Source of the DNA: Parachitinimonas caeni
GTDB taxonomy: Bacteria > Pseudomonadota > Gammaproteobacteria > Burkholderiales > Chitinimonadaceae
Direction of reading: 5' to 3'
DNA length: 64,000 bases
NCBI RefSeq assembly: GCF_030129945.1
Contig: NZ_JARRAF010000014.1
Location: forward strand, 1 to 64,000
In this document: positions 8,510-18,840 of the stretch, one piece after another
Numbering within the stretch: position 1 is the stretch's first letter
How the letters are laid out: every line of letters begins with the position of its first letter
Notes under the pieces: generated by a model
The model's database searches: none
Seen by the model: only the letters and a program-made list of their open reading frames with translations
What the model was told of the DNA's origin: nothing
Translations under genes and position numbers: made by a program

Positions 8510-9469
8510 TTATCTAACGACAATGGGCTTCGATTCCAGACTGTTGGCGAGGCGGTTTGCGGCAAGGTTGGCTTCGGCTGATGTCGCATAGGGGCCAATC
8601 CTGACGCGATAAGTTCGCTCATCTTTTTGAATGGCGACCACATCTTTTACCCAGGCAAATTGGTATTCGACTTTTGACTTGAAAGACTCGGCGCTGGCTG
8701 CGCTGGAGAACGCTGCCAGCTGCACAAATAGCTTCTCATTAGGGCTGTTGCCTGGGCTTATCTGAGGCTCGGGAGCAGAGGCTGGCTCTGATAGTGTTTG
8801 CGCCAGCGCTTCGATTGGGTCCTCAAGGCTCGATTGTTTGTCCGGTACAAGGCTTTCCACCTCAACTTCGGCAGAGCCTTCTGCCAAATAGCCAAGACGG
8901 TAAGCGGCGTTATAAGAGAGGTCAATAATGCGGCCTTTGTGAAAAGGGCCACGGTCATTGATGCGCACTACAACACTTTTGCCGGTCTTGGTGTTGGTGA
9001 CCCGGGCGTAGCTCGGGATGGGTAATGTAGGGTGGGCTGCCGTGAGCTGGAACATGTCATAAGGTTCGCCAGTCGATGTTTTCTGCCCATGAAATTTTCG
9101 ACCATACCAAGAAGCGAAGCCTTTTTGTTTGAGCTCTCCGAGTCGATTCAGGGGGGTGTAGCTCTGGCCAAGAACAGAATAGGGATTGTTGGCAAACTTA
9201 TGGAAGGGTTCTGCTTTAGGGATGGGTTCCGGGATGCTGTCCAGATCAAAAGGGACATCCAATGGCCCATCATCTTTATAGTACCCCGCCCCTCCCTGCA
9301 AGCGTTGATGGGGTTTTGCCTGCGAAAGGGTTGGGAGTTTGGTTGCTGGTGTGCTGGGGCCGGTGCCAGGGGATGTGGAAGGGTTTGGCGTTGTTGGGGC
9401 AGGGCTATTCAAGGCACCGCAGGCTGACAGCAGGAGCACCGCTACGAGAAGGAGCAGCCGCGGTATCAC
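8510..9469 (-). CDS. rlpA: RlpA, septal-ring lipoprotein / lytic transglycosylase with SPOR domain
   Basis: A 319-residue outer-membrane lipoprotein. GTG 9469 is chosen because it overlaps the rodA stop as GTGA and starts the lipoprotein signal, with lipobox LSAC. A proline/threonine-rich linker follows, then a double-psi beta-barrel RlpA domain (GFASWYGRKFHGQKTSTGE, the His in TAAHPTLP, VVVRINDRGPF) and a C-terminal SPOR domain (KLFVQLAAFSS...VRIGPYATSAEAN). In P. aeruginosa RlpA cleaves denuded glycan strands and the corresponding His and Asp are catalytic; both are present. It is the last gene of the mreCD-mrdA-rodA-rlpA run. Confidence 0.93.
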   Translation of the reverse strand: MIPRLLLLVAVLLLSACGALNSPAPTTPNPSTSPGTGPSTPATKLPTLSQAKPHQRLQGGAGYYKDDGPLDVPFDLDSIPEPIPKAEPFHKFANNPYSVLGQSYTPLNRLGELKQKGFASWYGRKFHGQKTSTGEPYDMFQLTAAHPTLPIPSYARVTNTKTGKSVVVRINDRGPFHKGRIIDLSYNAAYRLGYLAEGSAEVEVESLVPDKQSSLEDPIEALAQTLSEPASAPEPQISPGNSPNEKLFVQLAAFSSAASAESFKSKVEYQFAWVKDVVAIQKDERTYRVRIGPYATSAEANLAANRLANSLESKPIVVR

Positions 9470-10578
9470 GATTTCATCAGCTTTCTGTGGCGCTGGATGC
9501 TCATCAACAAGCCAATGCAAATCATGATTGAGAGCATGGACGTGCCACCATAAGACATTAATGGGAGAGGAACGCCAACAATTGGCAATATGCCTGAAAC
9601 CATACCCATATTCACAAAAACATAAGTTGATAAGGTCAGTGTAATGGAGCCTGCCAATAAACGGCCAAATAGAGTTGATGCCGAGCTGGTAATGATAAAC
9701 GCTCTGCCAATTACCAATAAATATAAGATAAGCAATACTAAATTACCCATCAAGCCGAATTCTTCGCTGTATACAGCAAAGATAAAATCGGTAGTGCGCT
9801 CTGGAATGAAGTCCAGGTGTGTCTGTGTTCCTTTGAGCCAGCCTTTGCCAAATACGCCACCCGACCCAATCGCAATGGTTCCTTGAATCGTGTGATAGCC
9901 TGCGCCTAAAGGATCATCCATCGGGTTTTTGAGAACCTCGATTCGCCGGCATTGGAAGTCATGAAATAATTGGGTACATCGATCCCAGTCCATGACGATA
10001 TAAATACCAATTGCACCAATCAAGGCTAACAAACCAATAATGCGCCAAGAGAGGCCCGCAAAAAATAATATATAAAAGCCAGCCGCTGAAATCAGCAAAG
10101 CGGTGCCAAGATCTGGTTGTTTCAGAACGAGGATTGCTGGCATGGCGATCATGATGGCTGCTGCAAAATAGTGACGGGCCTTGATATTGGCCTCATACAG
10201 GCTGAAGAACCATGCCAAAACCAAAGGGACAGCAATTTTCATTAATTCGGAAGGTTGAATCCGGGTAATCCCGAGATTCAGCCAGCGGCGAGCACCATTA
10301 ACGATATCGCCAAATCCCGCCACTGCAATCAGCAGGCACATGCCAAGAATGTAGCCGGGCAGGGCGAGGCGTCCGAGTGTCTGGGGTGATATATTCGCCA
10401 CTACCCACATTGCGATCAGTCCAATCGCCAGGAAGGTCGATTTATTGACGAGCTTTTCCGTGGATTGATTGGATGCGGAAAATAGCAACACCATACTGAC
10501 TGAAAAAATTATCAGCGTGAAAAATAAAAGCCAACCATCCACGGGACTGGCTATTCTGGCAAGGATTCGCTTAATCAA
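9466..10578 (-). CDS. rodA: RodA, SEDS peptidoglycan glycosyltransferase
   Basis: A 370-residue polytopic inner-membrane protein with about ten hydrophobic segments. SEDS signatures include NGARRWLNLG, IQPSELMKIA, the KQPDLGTA block and a C-terminal PLPLMSYGGTSML. It polymerises glycan strands from lipid II in partnership with PBP2 (mrdA, directly upstream) in the elongasome. Its start overlaps the mrdA stop by 8 bp and its stop overlaps the rlpA start, so the three are probably translated together. Confidence 0.96.
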   Translation of the reverse strand: MIKRILARIASPVDGWLLFFTLIIFSVSMVLLFSASNQSTEKLVNKSTFLAIGLIAMWVVANISPQTLGRLALPGYILGMCLLIAVAGFGDIVNGARRWLNLGITRIQPSELMKIAVPLVLAWFFSLYEANIKARHYFAAAIMIAMPAILVLKQPDLGTALLISAAGFYILFFAGLSWRIIGLLALIGAIGIYIVMDWDRCTQLFHDFQCRRIEVLKNPMDDPLGAGYHTIQGTIAIGSGGVFGKGWLKGTQTHLDFIPERTTDFIFAVYSEEFGLMGNLVLLILYLLVIGRAFIITSSASTLFGRLLAGSITLTLSTYVFVNMGMVSGILPIVGVPLPLMSYGGTSMLSIMICIGLLMSIQRHRKLMKS

Positions 10579-12502
10579 CTAACACCTCTTCTCCGTCGGT
10601 TTGCGGCTCGGCGTTATTGCTGCCTGGGTGTATTTGCACGACTTCGGTGGGCTGCTTTCCAAGTAGATAATAGTCCATGACGATTTTTGCAATAGGCGCA
10701 GCGGCCTGAGCGCCAAAGCCGCCATTTTCAACAATCAGGGCTAATGCAATTTTTGGTTTTTCTGCTGGCGCAAAAGCAATAAACCATGCATTGTCGTGTA
10801 ATTGCTTGGAAATGCGGCTTGCGTTGTATTTTTCGCCTTTCAGGCTAAATACCTGGGCCGTACCGGTTTTACCTGCAGAAACATATTCGCTATTGCGAAA
10901 GACGCGTGCTGCTGTACCTTCTTTATTGACGCCAACCATAGCCGCTTTGACAATATCGAAGTTGGCTGGTTTGAATGGCAGTTGCGCAATGGGTTTGGGT
11001 TCGACTTTGGTTTGAGTGCCTGTGGCGCTATCTTCGATGAACCCTACTAAATGCGGGCGGAAAATAACGCCATTATTCGCAAGAATAGAAGTGGCGTGCG
11101 CCAGCTGCATCGGGGTGTATGTATTAAACCCTTGACCAATGCCAATGCTGATTGTGTCACCAACAAACCATTTCCCAGCTTCGGGCTTTCGGAATGCGCG
11201 GCGCTTCCAGTCTTGCGAAGGTAATACGCCGATCTTCTCTCCGGGTAAATCAATTCCGCTTTTTTGTCCGAATCCGAACTGCGCCATATAGCGCGAAATA
11301 TTATCTATGCCTAAATCCATGGCGAGTTGGTAGTAGTAGGTGTCGCACGATTGCACAATGGATTGGTACATATTTACCCAGCCATGCCCGCCACGTTTGT
11401 CGTCGTTCCAGCGGTGTGTACCCAATACAAAGAAGCCGGGGTCGTGCATGCCCTGCTGGGCGGTGCGCTTGCCTGTTTCCAGTGCCACCATGGCCATGAA
11501 GGGCTTGAAGGTGGAGCCGGGGGCGTAGGTTCCTTGAATCGCTCGATTATTTAGCGGCCGGTCTGGTGATTCGTTCAACTCTTTCCAGCTTTGTGGATCA
11601 ATTCCGTCAACAAACAGATTGGGGTCGAAGCCGGGGCGCGAAACAAGTGCCAGCACCCCACCGGTTGCCGGATCAATGGCAATCAGTGCGCCTTTGTTGT
11701 CGCCAAATGCTTTCTCGGCAAGTTGCTGCAGCTGGATATCAATAGTCAGGCGCAAATTGTTGCCAGCGGTAGCGGGAACCTGCCTTAGGGAGCGTATCGC
11801 CCGGCCGCCGGCATCGGTTTCGACCTCCTCGTAACCGGTTTTGCCGTGCAGATAGGCTTCGTAGCTTTGCTCCAGCCCGAATTTACCCATGTGATTGGTG
11901 CCTTTGTAATTGGGCAGCCTGCCGTCCTGTTCGAGTGTATCGAGATCTTTGTCGTTGATACGACCAATGTAGCCAATCAGGTGCGATGCCGATTGGCCCA
12001 TGGGGTAGTGACGGAACAGCCGGGCTTTGATTTCAACACCGGGAAAGCGGAAGGACTGGGCGGCGAATTTTGCGATTTCAACTTCAGTCAGGCGGGTGCG
12101 AATTGGCAGGGATTCGAAATCTTTACTTTCGTCTGCCAGTTTTTTGAAGCGGCGGCGATCTTTGGCAGTGATTTCAACAATTTCGCTGAGTGCGTTAATG
12201 GTGCTTTCTATGTTTTCCAGCTTGGAAGGGGTAATTTCCAATGTATAGGCCGAGTAGTTGTGGGCCAGAACTACTCCATTCCGATCAGTAATGATGCCGC
12301 GAGAAGGGGGGATTGGTACCAATGAAATCCGGTTGGTTTCCGCCATGGTTTGATAATGCTGGTGTTCAATGACCTGTAAATAAACAAATCTGGCGACCAG
12401 CGTGCAGAACAGGGTAATGACAAATAACAAGGCGGCTAATAGCCGCCATTGGAAGTCATATTGTTCCCGCTCCCGATTGCGTAATTCGGTTCGAAGTTTC
12501 AT
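10571..12502 (-). CDS. mrdA: PBP2 (MrdA), penicillin-binding peptidoglycan transpeptidase
   Basis: A 643-residue class B penicillin-binding protein. One N-terminal membrane anchor (about 22-43) is followed by the non-catalytic pedestal (PSRGIITDRNG) and the transpeptidase domain with STFK (Ser 330), SCD (385-387) and KTGT (545-548). It cross-links peptidoglycan during lateral wall growth and activates RodA. The length and position of the active serine match E. coli PBP2. Overlaps mreD upstream by 4 bp and rodA downstream by 8 bp. Confidence 0.97.
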   Translation of the reverse strand: MKLRTELRNREREQYDFQWRLLAALLFVITLFCTLVARFVYLQVIEHQHYQTMAETNRISLVPIPPSRGIITDRNGVVLAHNYSAYTLEITPSKLENIESTINALSEIVEITAKDRRRFKKLADESKDFESLPIRTRLTEVEIAKFAAQSFRFPGVEIKARLFRHYPMGQSASHLIGYIGRINDKDLDTLEQDGRLPNYKGTNHMGKFGLEQSYEAYLHGKTGYEEVETDAGGRAIRSLRQVPATAGNNLRLTIDIQLQQLAEKAFGDNKGALIAIDPATGGVLALVSRPGFDPNLFVDGIDPQSWKELNESPDRPLNNRAIQGTYAPGSTFKPFMAMVALETGKRTAQQGMHDPGFFVLGTHRWNDDKRGGHGWVNMYQSIVQSCDTYYYQLAMDLGIDNISRYMAQFGFGQKSGIDLPGEKIGVLPSQDWKRRAFRKPEAGKWFVGDTISIGIGQGFNTYTPMQLAHATSILANNGVIFRPHLVGFIEDSATGTQTKVEPKPIAQLPFKPANFDIVKAAMVGVNKEGTAARVFRNSEYVSAGKTGTAQVFSLKGEKYNASRISKQLHDNAWFIAFAPAEKPKIALALIVENGGFGAQAAAPIAKIVMDYYLLGKQPTEVVQIHPGSNNAEPQTDGEEVLVD

Positions 12503-13011
12503 AACTCAGATGGCGATTCTTTTCTCTGGGGATGCTGTAGCAGTCGTGTAATCAGAGGCCAGAGCAATGCTGCGATAAAGCAGCCTACAAAGTATCCCCA
12601 GCCTATAAAGGGGGCGCCCAGTATTTTCCTGACCAGCTGCATGATGAACTGGTTGAGTAGTAACAGCCCAAGCATGTAAAGCGCCTGCTGCCACAAGGGG
12701 AAGACAGCCAGTTGCCGTCGGCGGGAGGCGACCACATAGGTGGTCAGGCAGTAGGCAAGGCTGTGCTGGCCAAATACGTTGGCATCGGCAATATCCAGGG
12801 CTAATCCTAGCCAGAAGGCCGTACCGACCCCGACTTTGCGGGGTTGGTGCATTCCCCAGTACAGCAAAAGCAGGGCGACCAGATCTGGCAGAACAAATAA
12901 ATTGCCGTGACTGAATGGGAATGGAATCAGATTGAATAGCAGCGCTACGATAAAGCTAAAAATGATGAAACTGGTTTTAACCGGTTTTAACAGCTCACGA
13001 GTTACGGGCAT
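12499..13011 (-). CDS. mreD: MreD, rod-shape determining membrane protein
   Basis: A 170-residue integral membrane protein with several hydrophobic helices (IIFSFIVALLFNLIPFPFS, LPDLVALLLLYWG) and the LALDIADANVFGQHSLAY motif typical of MreD. It links MreC to the elongasome. It begins 3 bp after the mreC stop, and its stop overlaps mrdA. Confidence 0.93.
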   Translation of the reverse strand: MPVTRELLKPVKTSFIIFSFIVALLFNLIPFPFSHGNLFVLPDLVALLLLYWGMHQPRKVGVGTAFWLGLALDIADANVFGQHSLAYCLTTYVVASRRRQLAVFPLWQQALYMLGLLLLNQFIMQLVRKILGAPFIGWGYFVGCFIAALLWPLITRLLQHPQRKESPSEL

Positions 13012-13014
13012 TTC

Positions 13015-13917
13015 TCACTCTTCCCCTCTTCTTTTTTTCCGCTTGGTTTCTGGTTGTTTGGGCGGCTCCGGGGCTGGGGGCAGTGTGCGACTTTCATCCA
13101 GAATCAGAAAGAAGCGGTTCTTATCGATATTGGCAATGGGTTGACATTGGATCCTTACGAAAGCCATGCCCGAGTTCTGATCGACTTGCATGACCCTGGC
13201 GACCGGTAGGCCTGCTGGGTAAGTGCCATCCAGGCCGGAGGTGATGAGTATGTCGTCTTTGCGAATATCAGAAGCTGCGGGCATGTAGCGAACTTCAAGA
13301 GGGTTTTCTTTGCCCATGCCAAACACGACGGCACGCAGACCGTTGCGCTTCACCTCAACCGGTACGGCGTGGTTCTTTTCGCTTAACAAAGTTACCTGAC
13401 TAACCAGCGGGTTGACTCGGGTTATCTGGCCGACAACTCCATTGGGGTCAATGACAACCAGACCGGTTTTGACGCCAGATGTCTCGCCTCTATCGACAAT
13501 AAGTTGAGCTGAAAAGGGGTCGCGGCCGTTGTAGAGCACTTCGGTGAGAATGCCTTTGCCTTGTCTGGTGGCGTTGGTTGCAGTCAATGCTCGTAGCTGT
13601 TCGTTCTCGTGCTTGAGCGCATCCATGCGCAAAAGCTCCGCATTGGCGAGCAGTTGCTGATTGCGTAATTCGCGGTTTTCTTTTTGCAGTTCGGTTTGTG
13701 CGGTAAGAAATTTACCGGTTTCCCGCATAGCGGATACGGGCGCGGTTGCTAGCCATTGTAGCGGGTAGAGCAGGACAGAGCCGTATTCCCGGGCGCTATT
13801 GAGAAGCTTGAAGTGATGGTCTCCGACCATCAGGATGGCCGACAGCGATGCATAGAGCAGCAGCTGGGTTAGCGGGCGAGGGCCCTGCTTGAAAAACGCC
13901 GGTTGCGTAGGTTGCAT
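13015..13917 (-). CDS. mreC: MreC, rod-shape determining periplasmic scaffold
   Basis: A 300-residue protein with one N-terminal membrane helix (LTQLLLYASLSAILMVGDHH), a coiled-coil stretch (about 65-110, TELQKENRELRNQQLL) and the beta-barrel MreC domain containing YNGRDPFSAQLIVDRG and GVVGQITRV. It bridges MreB, PBP2 and RodA. I start it at ATG 13917: the open frame reaches back to 13947, but that extra part lies in the T-tract of a terminator hairpin. The C-terminus is a charged Lys/Arg tail. A true Shine-Dalgarno is not obvious. Confidence 0.93.
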   Translation of the reverse strand: MQPTQPAFFKQGPRPLTQLLLYASLSAILMVGDHHFKLLNSAREYGSVLLYPLQWLATAPVSAMRETGKFLTAQTELQKENRELRNQQLLANAELLRMDALKHENEQLRALTATNATRQGKGILTEVLYNGRDPFSAQLIVDRGETSGVKTGLVVIDPNGVVGQITRVNPLVSQVTLLSEKNHAVPVEVKRNGLRAVVFGMGKENPLEVRYMPAASDIRKDDILITSGLDGTYPAGLPVARVMQVDQNSGMAFVRIQCQPIANIDKNRFFLILDESRTLPPAPEPPKQPETKRKKRRGEE

Positions 13918-13937
13918 GGGAGATGCGTGCCGTGCGT

Positions 13938-13974
13938 AAAAAATCAAAAGGGAGAAGAGGCAGCCCCTTCTCCC
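13938..13974 (-). terminator. intrinsic terminator between mreB and mreC
   Basis: On the minus strand GGGAGAAG pairs with CTTCTCCC over a 9-base loop, followed directly by TTTTGATTTTTT. It lies 23 bp past the mreB stop and 20 bp ahead of the mreC start, so it should reduce transcription from mreB into mreCD. Confidence 0.88.
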
Positions 13975-13996
13975 TGGCGTTTATCAGTGTATGTAC

Positions 13997-15115
<1,119 letters not shown>

Positions 15116-15195
15116 TCATGCCTTGATGTGGCGCAAATTGACCAGCCCTTGCCTTGCTGCCAGCCAAGGCGGCTATTGGGCTGACCAAACCGGCT

Positions 15196-15224
15196 ATGAT
15201 ACTCTAACGCGCCCATAAACTTAA
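15196..15224 (-). promoter_or_regulatory. possible mreB promoter
   Basis: On the minus strand TTAAGT (15224-15219), a 17-bp spacer and TATCAT (15201-15196). The -10 is good, the -35 poor. The -10 overlaps a TATGAT on the plus strand (15195-15200) that could serve gatC, so the two divergent units may share this site. The mreB leader would be about 150 nt. Confidence 0.35.
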
Positions 15225-15244
15225 AGAATTAGCGAGGGTTTCCA

Positions 15245-15532
15245 ATGCAGCTATCCTCAGACGACATCCGCCGGATTGCACGCTTGGCGCGTATCGCAAT
15301 CGACGAGCAAGAGACTGTTGCGATGCAGCAACAGCTTAATGGAATCTTCGGTGTCATCGAGCAACTTCAGTCGGTCAATACCGATGGCGTCGAGCCAATG
15401 AGCCATGCGCAGGATGTGGCTCTGCGACTGCGTGAAGACAAGGTGACTGAATCCAACCAGCGCGAAGCGCTGCAGGCAGTGGCGCCTGCTGTTGAAGCCG
15501 GGCTGTATCTGGTGCCGAAGGTTATCGAGTAA
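15245..15532 (+). CDS. gatC: GatC, Asp/Glu-tRNA amidotransferase subunit C
   Basis: A 95-residue subunit that wraps around and stabilises GatA in the GatCAB amidotransferase. Begins [19 protein letters not shown], with the conserved [19 protein letters not shown] middle part. In bacteria lacking AsnRS or GlnRS this complex converts misacylated Asp-tRNA(Asn) and Glu-tRNA(Gln). First gene of gatCAB; GAGGG lies 5-9 nt upstream of the start. Confidence 0.95.
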   Translation: MQLSSDDIRRIARLARIAIDEQETVAMQQQLNGIFGVIEQLQSVNTDGVEPMSHAQDVALRLREDKVTESNQREALQAVAPAVEAGLYLVPKVIE

Positions 15533-15698
15533 GAGCAGGGTGCCGTCGCAGTTTGTGGCGCTGCAGCATCGTTGCGCATATTTGCAGGCATTTCCAGTCG
15601 CCTTCAGACCTACCCCATTCTGCTGCCGGAGCAGCCTCAACAACGAATTACATGGGACTCTGCCGACCTTGCGTCCGGCATCACCATTCGAACAGGCC

Positions 15699-17174
15699 AT
15701 GACGACATACACATTGAAACAAGCTGCTGACTTGCTGGCCAGCGGCAAGACCTCTGCGGTCGAACTTGCCAGCGATTACCTTGCCCGAATCGAGTCCTTG
15801 AATCCGGTGTTGAATACATTCATCACGGTGGATCGGGAAAAAACGCTTGAAATGGCCAAGCAAGCCGATGCACGGCGAGCACAGGGTCAGGCAGGGGTGC
15901 TAACCGGAGTGCCGGTTGCCCATAAAGATATTTTCTGTGCCGAAGGGTGGCGCACAACCTGTGGCTCAAAAATTCTCGATAACTTCGTCTCGCCTTACGA
16001 CGCTGGAGTGATTAGCCGTTGCAAGGATGCGGGCTTGGTGACGCTGGGGCGCACCAATATGGACGAGTTTGCCATGGGGTCGTCCAACGAGAACAGTGCT
16101 TATGGCGTCGTGAAGAACCCGTGGGATCAAACAGCCGTACCCGGTGGTAGTTCTGGTGGCTCCGCTGCGGTAGTGGCTGCGCGGCTGGCGCCCGCTGCAA
16201 CGGCTACTGATACCGGTGGCTCGATCCGTCAACCGGCGGCATTCTGCGGAGTGACCGGGTTGAAGCCGACTTATGGCATTGTCAGCCGTTACGGCATGGT
16301 GGCTTATGCATCCTCTTTGGATCAGGGTGGGCCGATTGCGCAGACCGCTGAAGATTGTGCATTGATGCTGAATGTCATGGCCGGGCATGATCCACGCGAT
16401 TCGACCAGCCTGGAACGGGCTGGCGAGGACTATACCGGCGCGCTTGCGCAATCGTTGAAAGGATTGCGGATCGGTATGCCCAAGGAGTATTTCGGTGAAG
16501 GTTTGTCCGCCGACGTGCAGGCGGCCATTGAGGCTGCTTTGGCGGAGTATCGCAAGCTGGGTGCCGAGATTGTCGAGATCAGTCTGCCTCGCACCCAATT
16601 GGCGATCCCCGCTTATTACGTGATTGCGCCAGCGGAGGCTTCCAGCAACCTGAGTCGGTTCGATGGCGTTCGCTATGGTCACCGTGCGGCAGACTATCAG
16701 AAGCATATCAATGAGAAGACCTCGGCTCTGGAAGCCCTGTACGAGCAAAGTCGTGCCGAAGGCTTCGGTACTGAAGTCAAACGGCGCATCCTGACGGGCG
16801 CTTATGTATTGAGCCATGGCTACTACGATGCGTATTACCTGAAAGCGCAGAAAGTGCGTCGCTTGCTGTCGGAAGATTTCCAGTCAGGCTTTTCTCAGTG
16901 TGATGTGATTGCCGCGCCTGCTGCGCCAACGGTTGCCTGGAATCTGGGCGAGAAGGGGGATGACCCGGTTGCCATGTATCTGGCAGATATTTACACGCTG
17001 GGTGTGAATCTGGCCGGTCTGCCCGGGATTGCTCATCCGGTTGGCTTCGGGGCGCAGGGCCGACCGGTAGGCTTGCAATTGATTGGCAACTATTTCAGCG
17101 AGTCTCGTCTGCTGAATGCCGCGCATCAGTTCCAGCAAGTGACCGACTGGCATACCCGTCAACCCGGCCTGTAA
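15699..17174 (+). CDS. gatA: GatA, Asp/Glu-tRNA amidotransferase glutaminase subunit
   Basis: A 491-residue amidase-signature enzyme that hydrolyses glutamine and channels ammonia to GatB. The Lys-cisSer-Ser triad is visible as HKDIF (Lys 76), GGSSGGS (Ser 151) and [10 protein letters not shown] (Ser 175). ATG 15699 starts [13 protein letters not shown] and gives the usual length; the open frame extends upstream to 15492 and overlaps gatC, with unrelated sequence. The 166 bp between gatC and gatA holds no recognisable gene. Confidence 0.97.
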   Translation: MTTYTLKQAADLLASGKTSAVELASDYLARIESLNPVLNTFITVDREKTLEMAKQADARRAQGQAGVLTGVPVAHKDIFCAEGWRTTCGSKILDNFVSPYDAGVISRCKDAGLVTLGRTNMDEFAMGSSNENSAYGVVKNPWDQTAVPGGSSGGSAAVVAARLAPAATATDTGGSIRQPAAFCGVTGLKPTYGIVSRYGMVAYASSLDQGGPIAQTAEDCALMLNVMAGHDPRDSTSLERAGEDYTGALAQSLKGLRIGMPKEYFGEGLSADVQAAIEAALAEYRKLGAEIVEISLPRTQLAIPAYYVIAPAEASSNLSRFDGVRYGHRAADYQKHINEKTSALEALYEQSRAEGFGTEVKRRILTGAYVLSHGYYDAYYLKAQKVRRLLSEDFQSGFSQCDVIAAPAAPTVAWNLGEKGDDPVAMYLADIYTLGVNLAGLPGIAHPVGFGAQGRPVGLQLIGNYFSESRLLNAAHQFQQVTDWHTRQPGL

Positions 17175-17192
17175 AACGAAAAGGACATAGCG

Positions 17193-18620
17193 ATGCAATG
17201 GGAAGTTGTTATCGGGCTGGAAATCCACACCCAGCTTTCGACCCAAACCAAGATATTTTCAGGGGCGAGTACTGCCTTTGGCGCCGAACCCAACACGCAG
17301 GCCTGTGCGGTTGACATTGCCTTGCCCGGAGTGTTGCCGGTCATGAACAAGGCGGCCGTCGAGAAGGCCATCCGCTTTGGGTTGGCTATTGGTGCCAAGG
17401 TAAATCGCAAGTCGGTATTCGCTCGTAAAAACTACTTCTACCCTGATCTGCCCAAGGGTTATCAGATCAGCCAGTTCGAGTTGCCGGTGGTGGAAGGTGG
17501 CGAGATTACCATCCGCGTTGGTGATGAAAACAAGGTGGTAAGGCTGACACGAGCCCACCTTGAAGAAGATGCCGGTAAGAGCTTGCACGAAGATTTCCAC
17601 GGCATGAGTGGTATTGATCTCAACCGGGCAGGTACCCCCCTGCTGGAAATCGTGTCGGAGCCGGACATGCGTTCTGCTGCTGAAGCGGTGGCGTATGCCA
17701 AGGCGCTGCATAGCTTGGTGACCTGGATCGGTATCTGTGACGGCAATATGCAGGAAGGAAGCTTCCGCGTAGATGCCAACGTGTCGGTCCGGCCTAAGGG
17801 ACAAGCCGAGTTTGGGACGCGTCGCGAGATCAAAAACCTTAATAGCTTCAAGTTTCTGGAACAGGCGATCAAGTACGAAGCCAATTGGCAGGTGGAGCAG
17901 TTGGAGGATGGCAAGAAGATAGTCCAGGCCACCGTATTGTTTGACCCTGAAACTGGCCAGACGCGCGTCATGCGAACCAAGGAAGATGCGCATGACTATC
18001 GCTACTTCCCTGACCCGGATCTGCCACCACTGGTGATCGATGAGGCGCAGATTGAGCAGATTCGTGGCGAGTTGCCGGAGTTGCCTGCAGCAATGCAAGC
18101 CCGTTTCCAGTCGGTATTCGGACTGCCCGCTTACGACGCGCAAACCCTGACCAGCAGCAAGGCCCTGGCTAACTATTTCGAGGAAACTGTCGCAGCGGGG
18201 GCGGACTCCAAGCTCGCTAGCAACTGGATCATGGGCGAGGTCGCTGCCACGTTGAACCGGGAAGAGAAAGAAATCACACAGAGCCCGGTATCGAGCGAGC
18301 GTTTGGCCTCATTGATCAAACGAATCATGGACGGGACCATCCACAACAAGGCTGCAAAGGATGTGTTCAAGGTATTGTGGGAGTCAGACAAGTCTGTAGA
18401 TCAACTGATAGACGAGCTGGGAGTACGTCCAGTCGATTCCAGTGTTGTTGAGGGATTGGTCGATCAGGTGTTGGCTGCCAATGCCGCGATGGTGGCAGAG
18501 TTCAAGTCAGGCAAGGAAAAAGCTTTCAATGCATTGGTTGGTCAGTGCATGAAGGCCGCAAAAGGCAAAGCTGATCCGGCGGTTATCAATGATCTGCTCA
18601 AGCGTAAATTGACCGAGTAA
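17193..18620 (+). CDS. gatB: GatB, Asp/Glu-tRNA amidotransferase subunit B
   Basis: A 475-residue protein that activates the acyl group of misacylated tRNA with ATP and transfers ammonia. Signatures: [33 protein letters not shown], and HLEEDAGKS. The C-terminal YqeY-like tail (about 330-475) binds tRNA. It follows gatA by 18 bp, preceded by AAAAGGACA. Confidence 0.98.
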   Translation: MQWEVVIGLEIHTQLSTQTKIFSGASTAFGAEPNTQACAVDIALPGVLPVMNKAAVEKAIRFGLAIGAKVNRKSVFARKNYFYPDLPKGYQISQFELPVVEGGEITIRVGDENKVVRLTRAHLEEDAGKSLHEDFHGMSGIDLNRAGTPLLEIVSEPDMRSAAEAVAYAKALHSLVTWIGICDGNMQEGSFRVDANVSVRPKGQAEFGTRREIKNLNSFKFLEQAIKYEANWQVEQLEDGKKIVQATVLFDPETGQTRVMRTKEDAHDYRYFPDPDLPPLVIDEAQIEQIRGELPELPAAMQARFQSVFGLPAYDAQTLTSSKALANYFEETVAAGADSKLASNWIMGEVAATLNREEKEITQSPVSSERLASLIKRIMDGTIHNKAAKDVFKVLWESDKSVDQLIDELGVRPVDSSVVEGLVDQVLAANAAMVAEFKSGKEKAFNALVGQCMKAAKGKADPAVINDLLKRKLTE

Positions 18621-18690
18621 GCCAAGGAATTTGCCTATTGGGGCGATAGTTGGTTTGGCAGTCTGACAGTATTTCTGGTGCTGATGCAGG

Positions 18691-18716
18691 TGCCGATAGT
18701 GTGGTGGCTATCGGTA
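18691..18716. repeat. inverted repeat resembling the one upstream of purH
   Basis: CCGATAG (18693-18699) and CTATCGG (18708-18714) face each other over an 8-base loop. The core CGATAGT.TG..TGGCTATCG recurs at 20333-20353, upstream of purH. It lies in the 220-bp gap between gatB and dusB. Confidence 0.5.
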
Positions 18717-18780
18717 TTTGCCGAAAAATTAAGCGAAACTCCTTCGCGCAGGCATGGCAGACAGGTAAAATGCGCAACTA

Positions 18781-18827
18781 AACCGCTGGACTTCGAATCT
18801 CTCTTCGTTTTCCGGCGGTTTTGCTTT
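18781..18827 (+). terminator. terminator-like hairpin directly upstream of dusB
   Basis: AACCGCTGG (18781-18789) pairs with CCGGCGGTT (18812-18820; one T-G wobble), followed by TTTTGCTTT. It ends 13 nt before the dusB start codon. It could end the gatCAB transcript or act as an attenuator in a dusB-fis leader; the 22-base loop holds a second short CGAA/TTCG pairing. Confidence 0.55.
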
Positions 18828-18840
18828 CTACGGCTTTACT

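Noticed and set aside
17259-18143. 294-codon minus-strand frame opposite gatB
   Set aside because: Antisense shadow of gatB, which carries all its family motifs on the plus strand.
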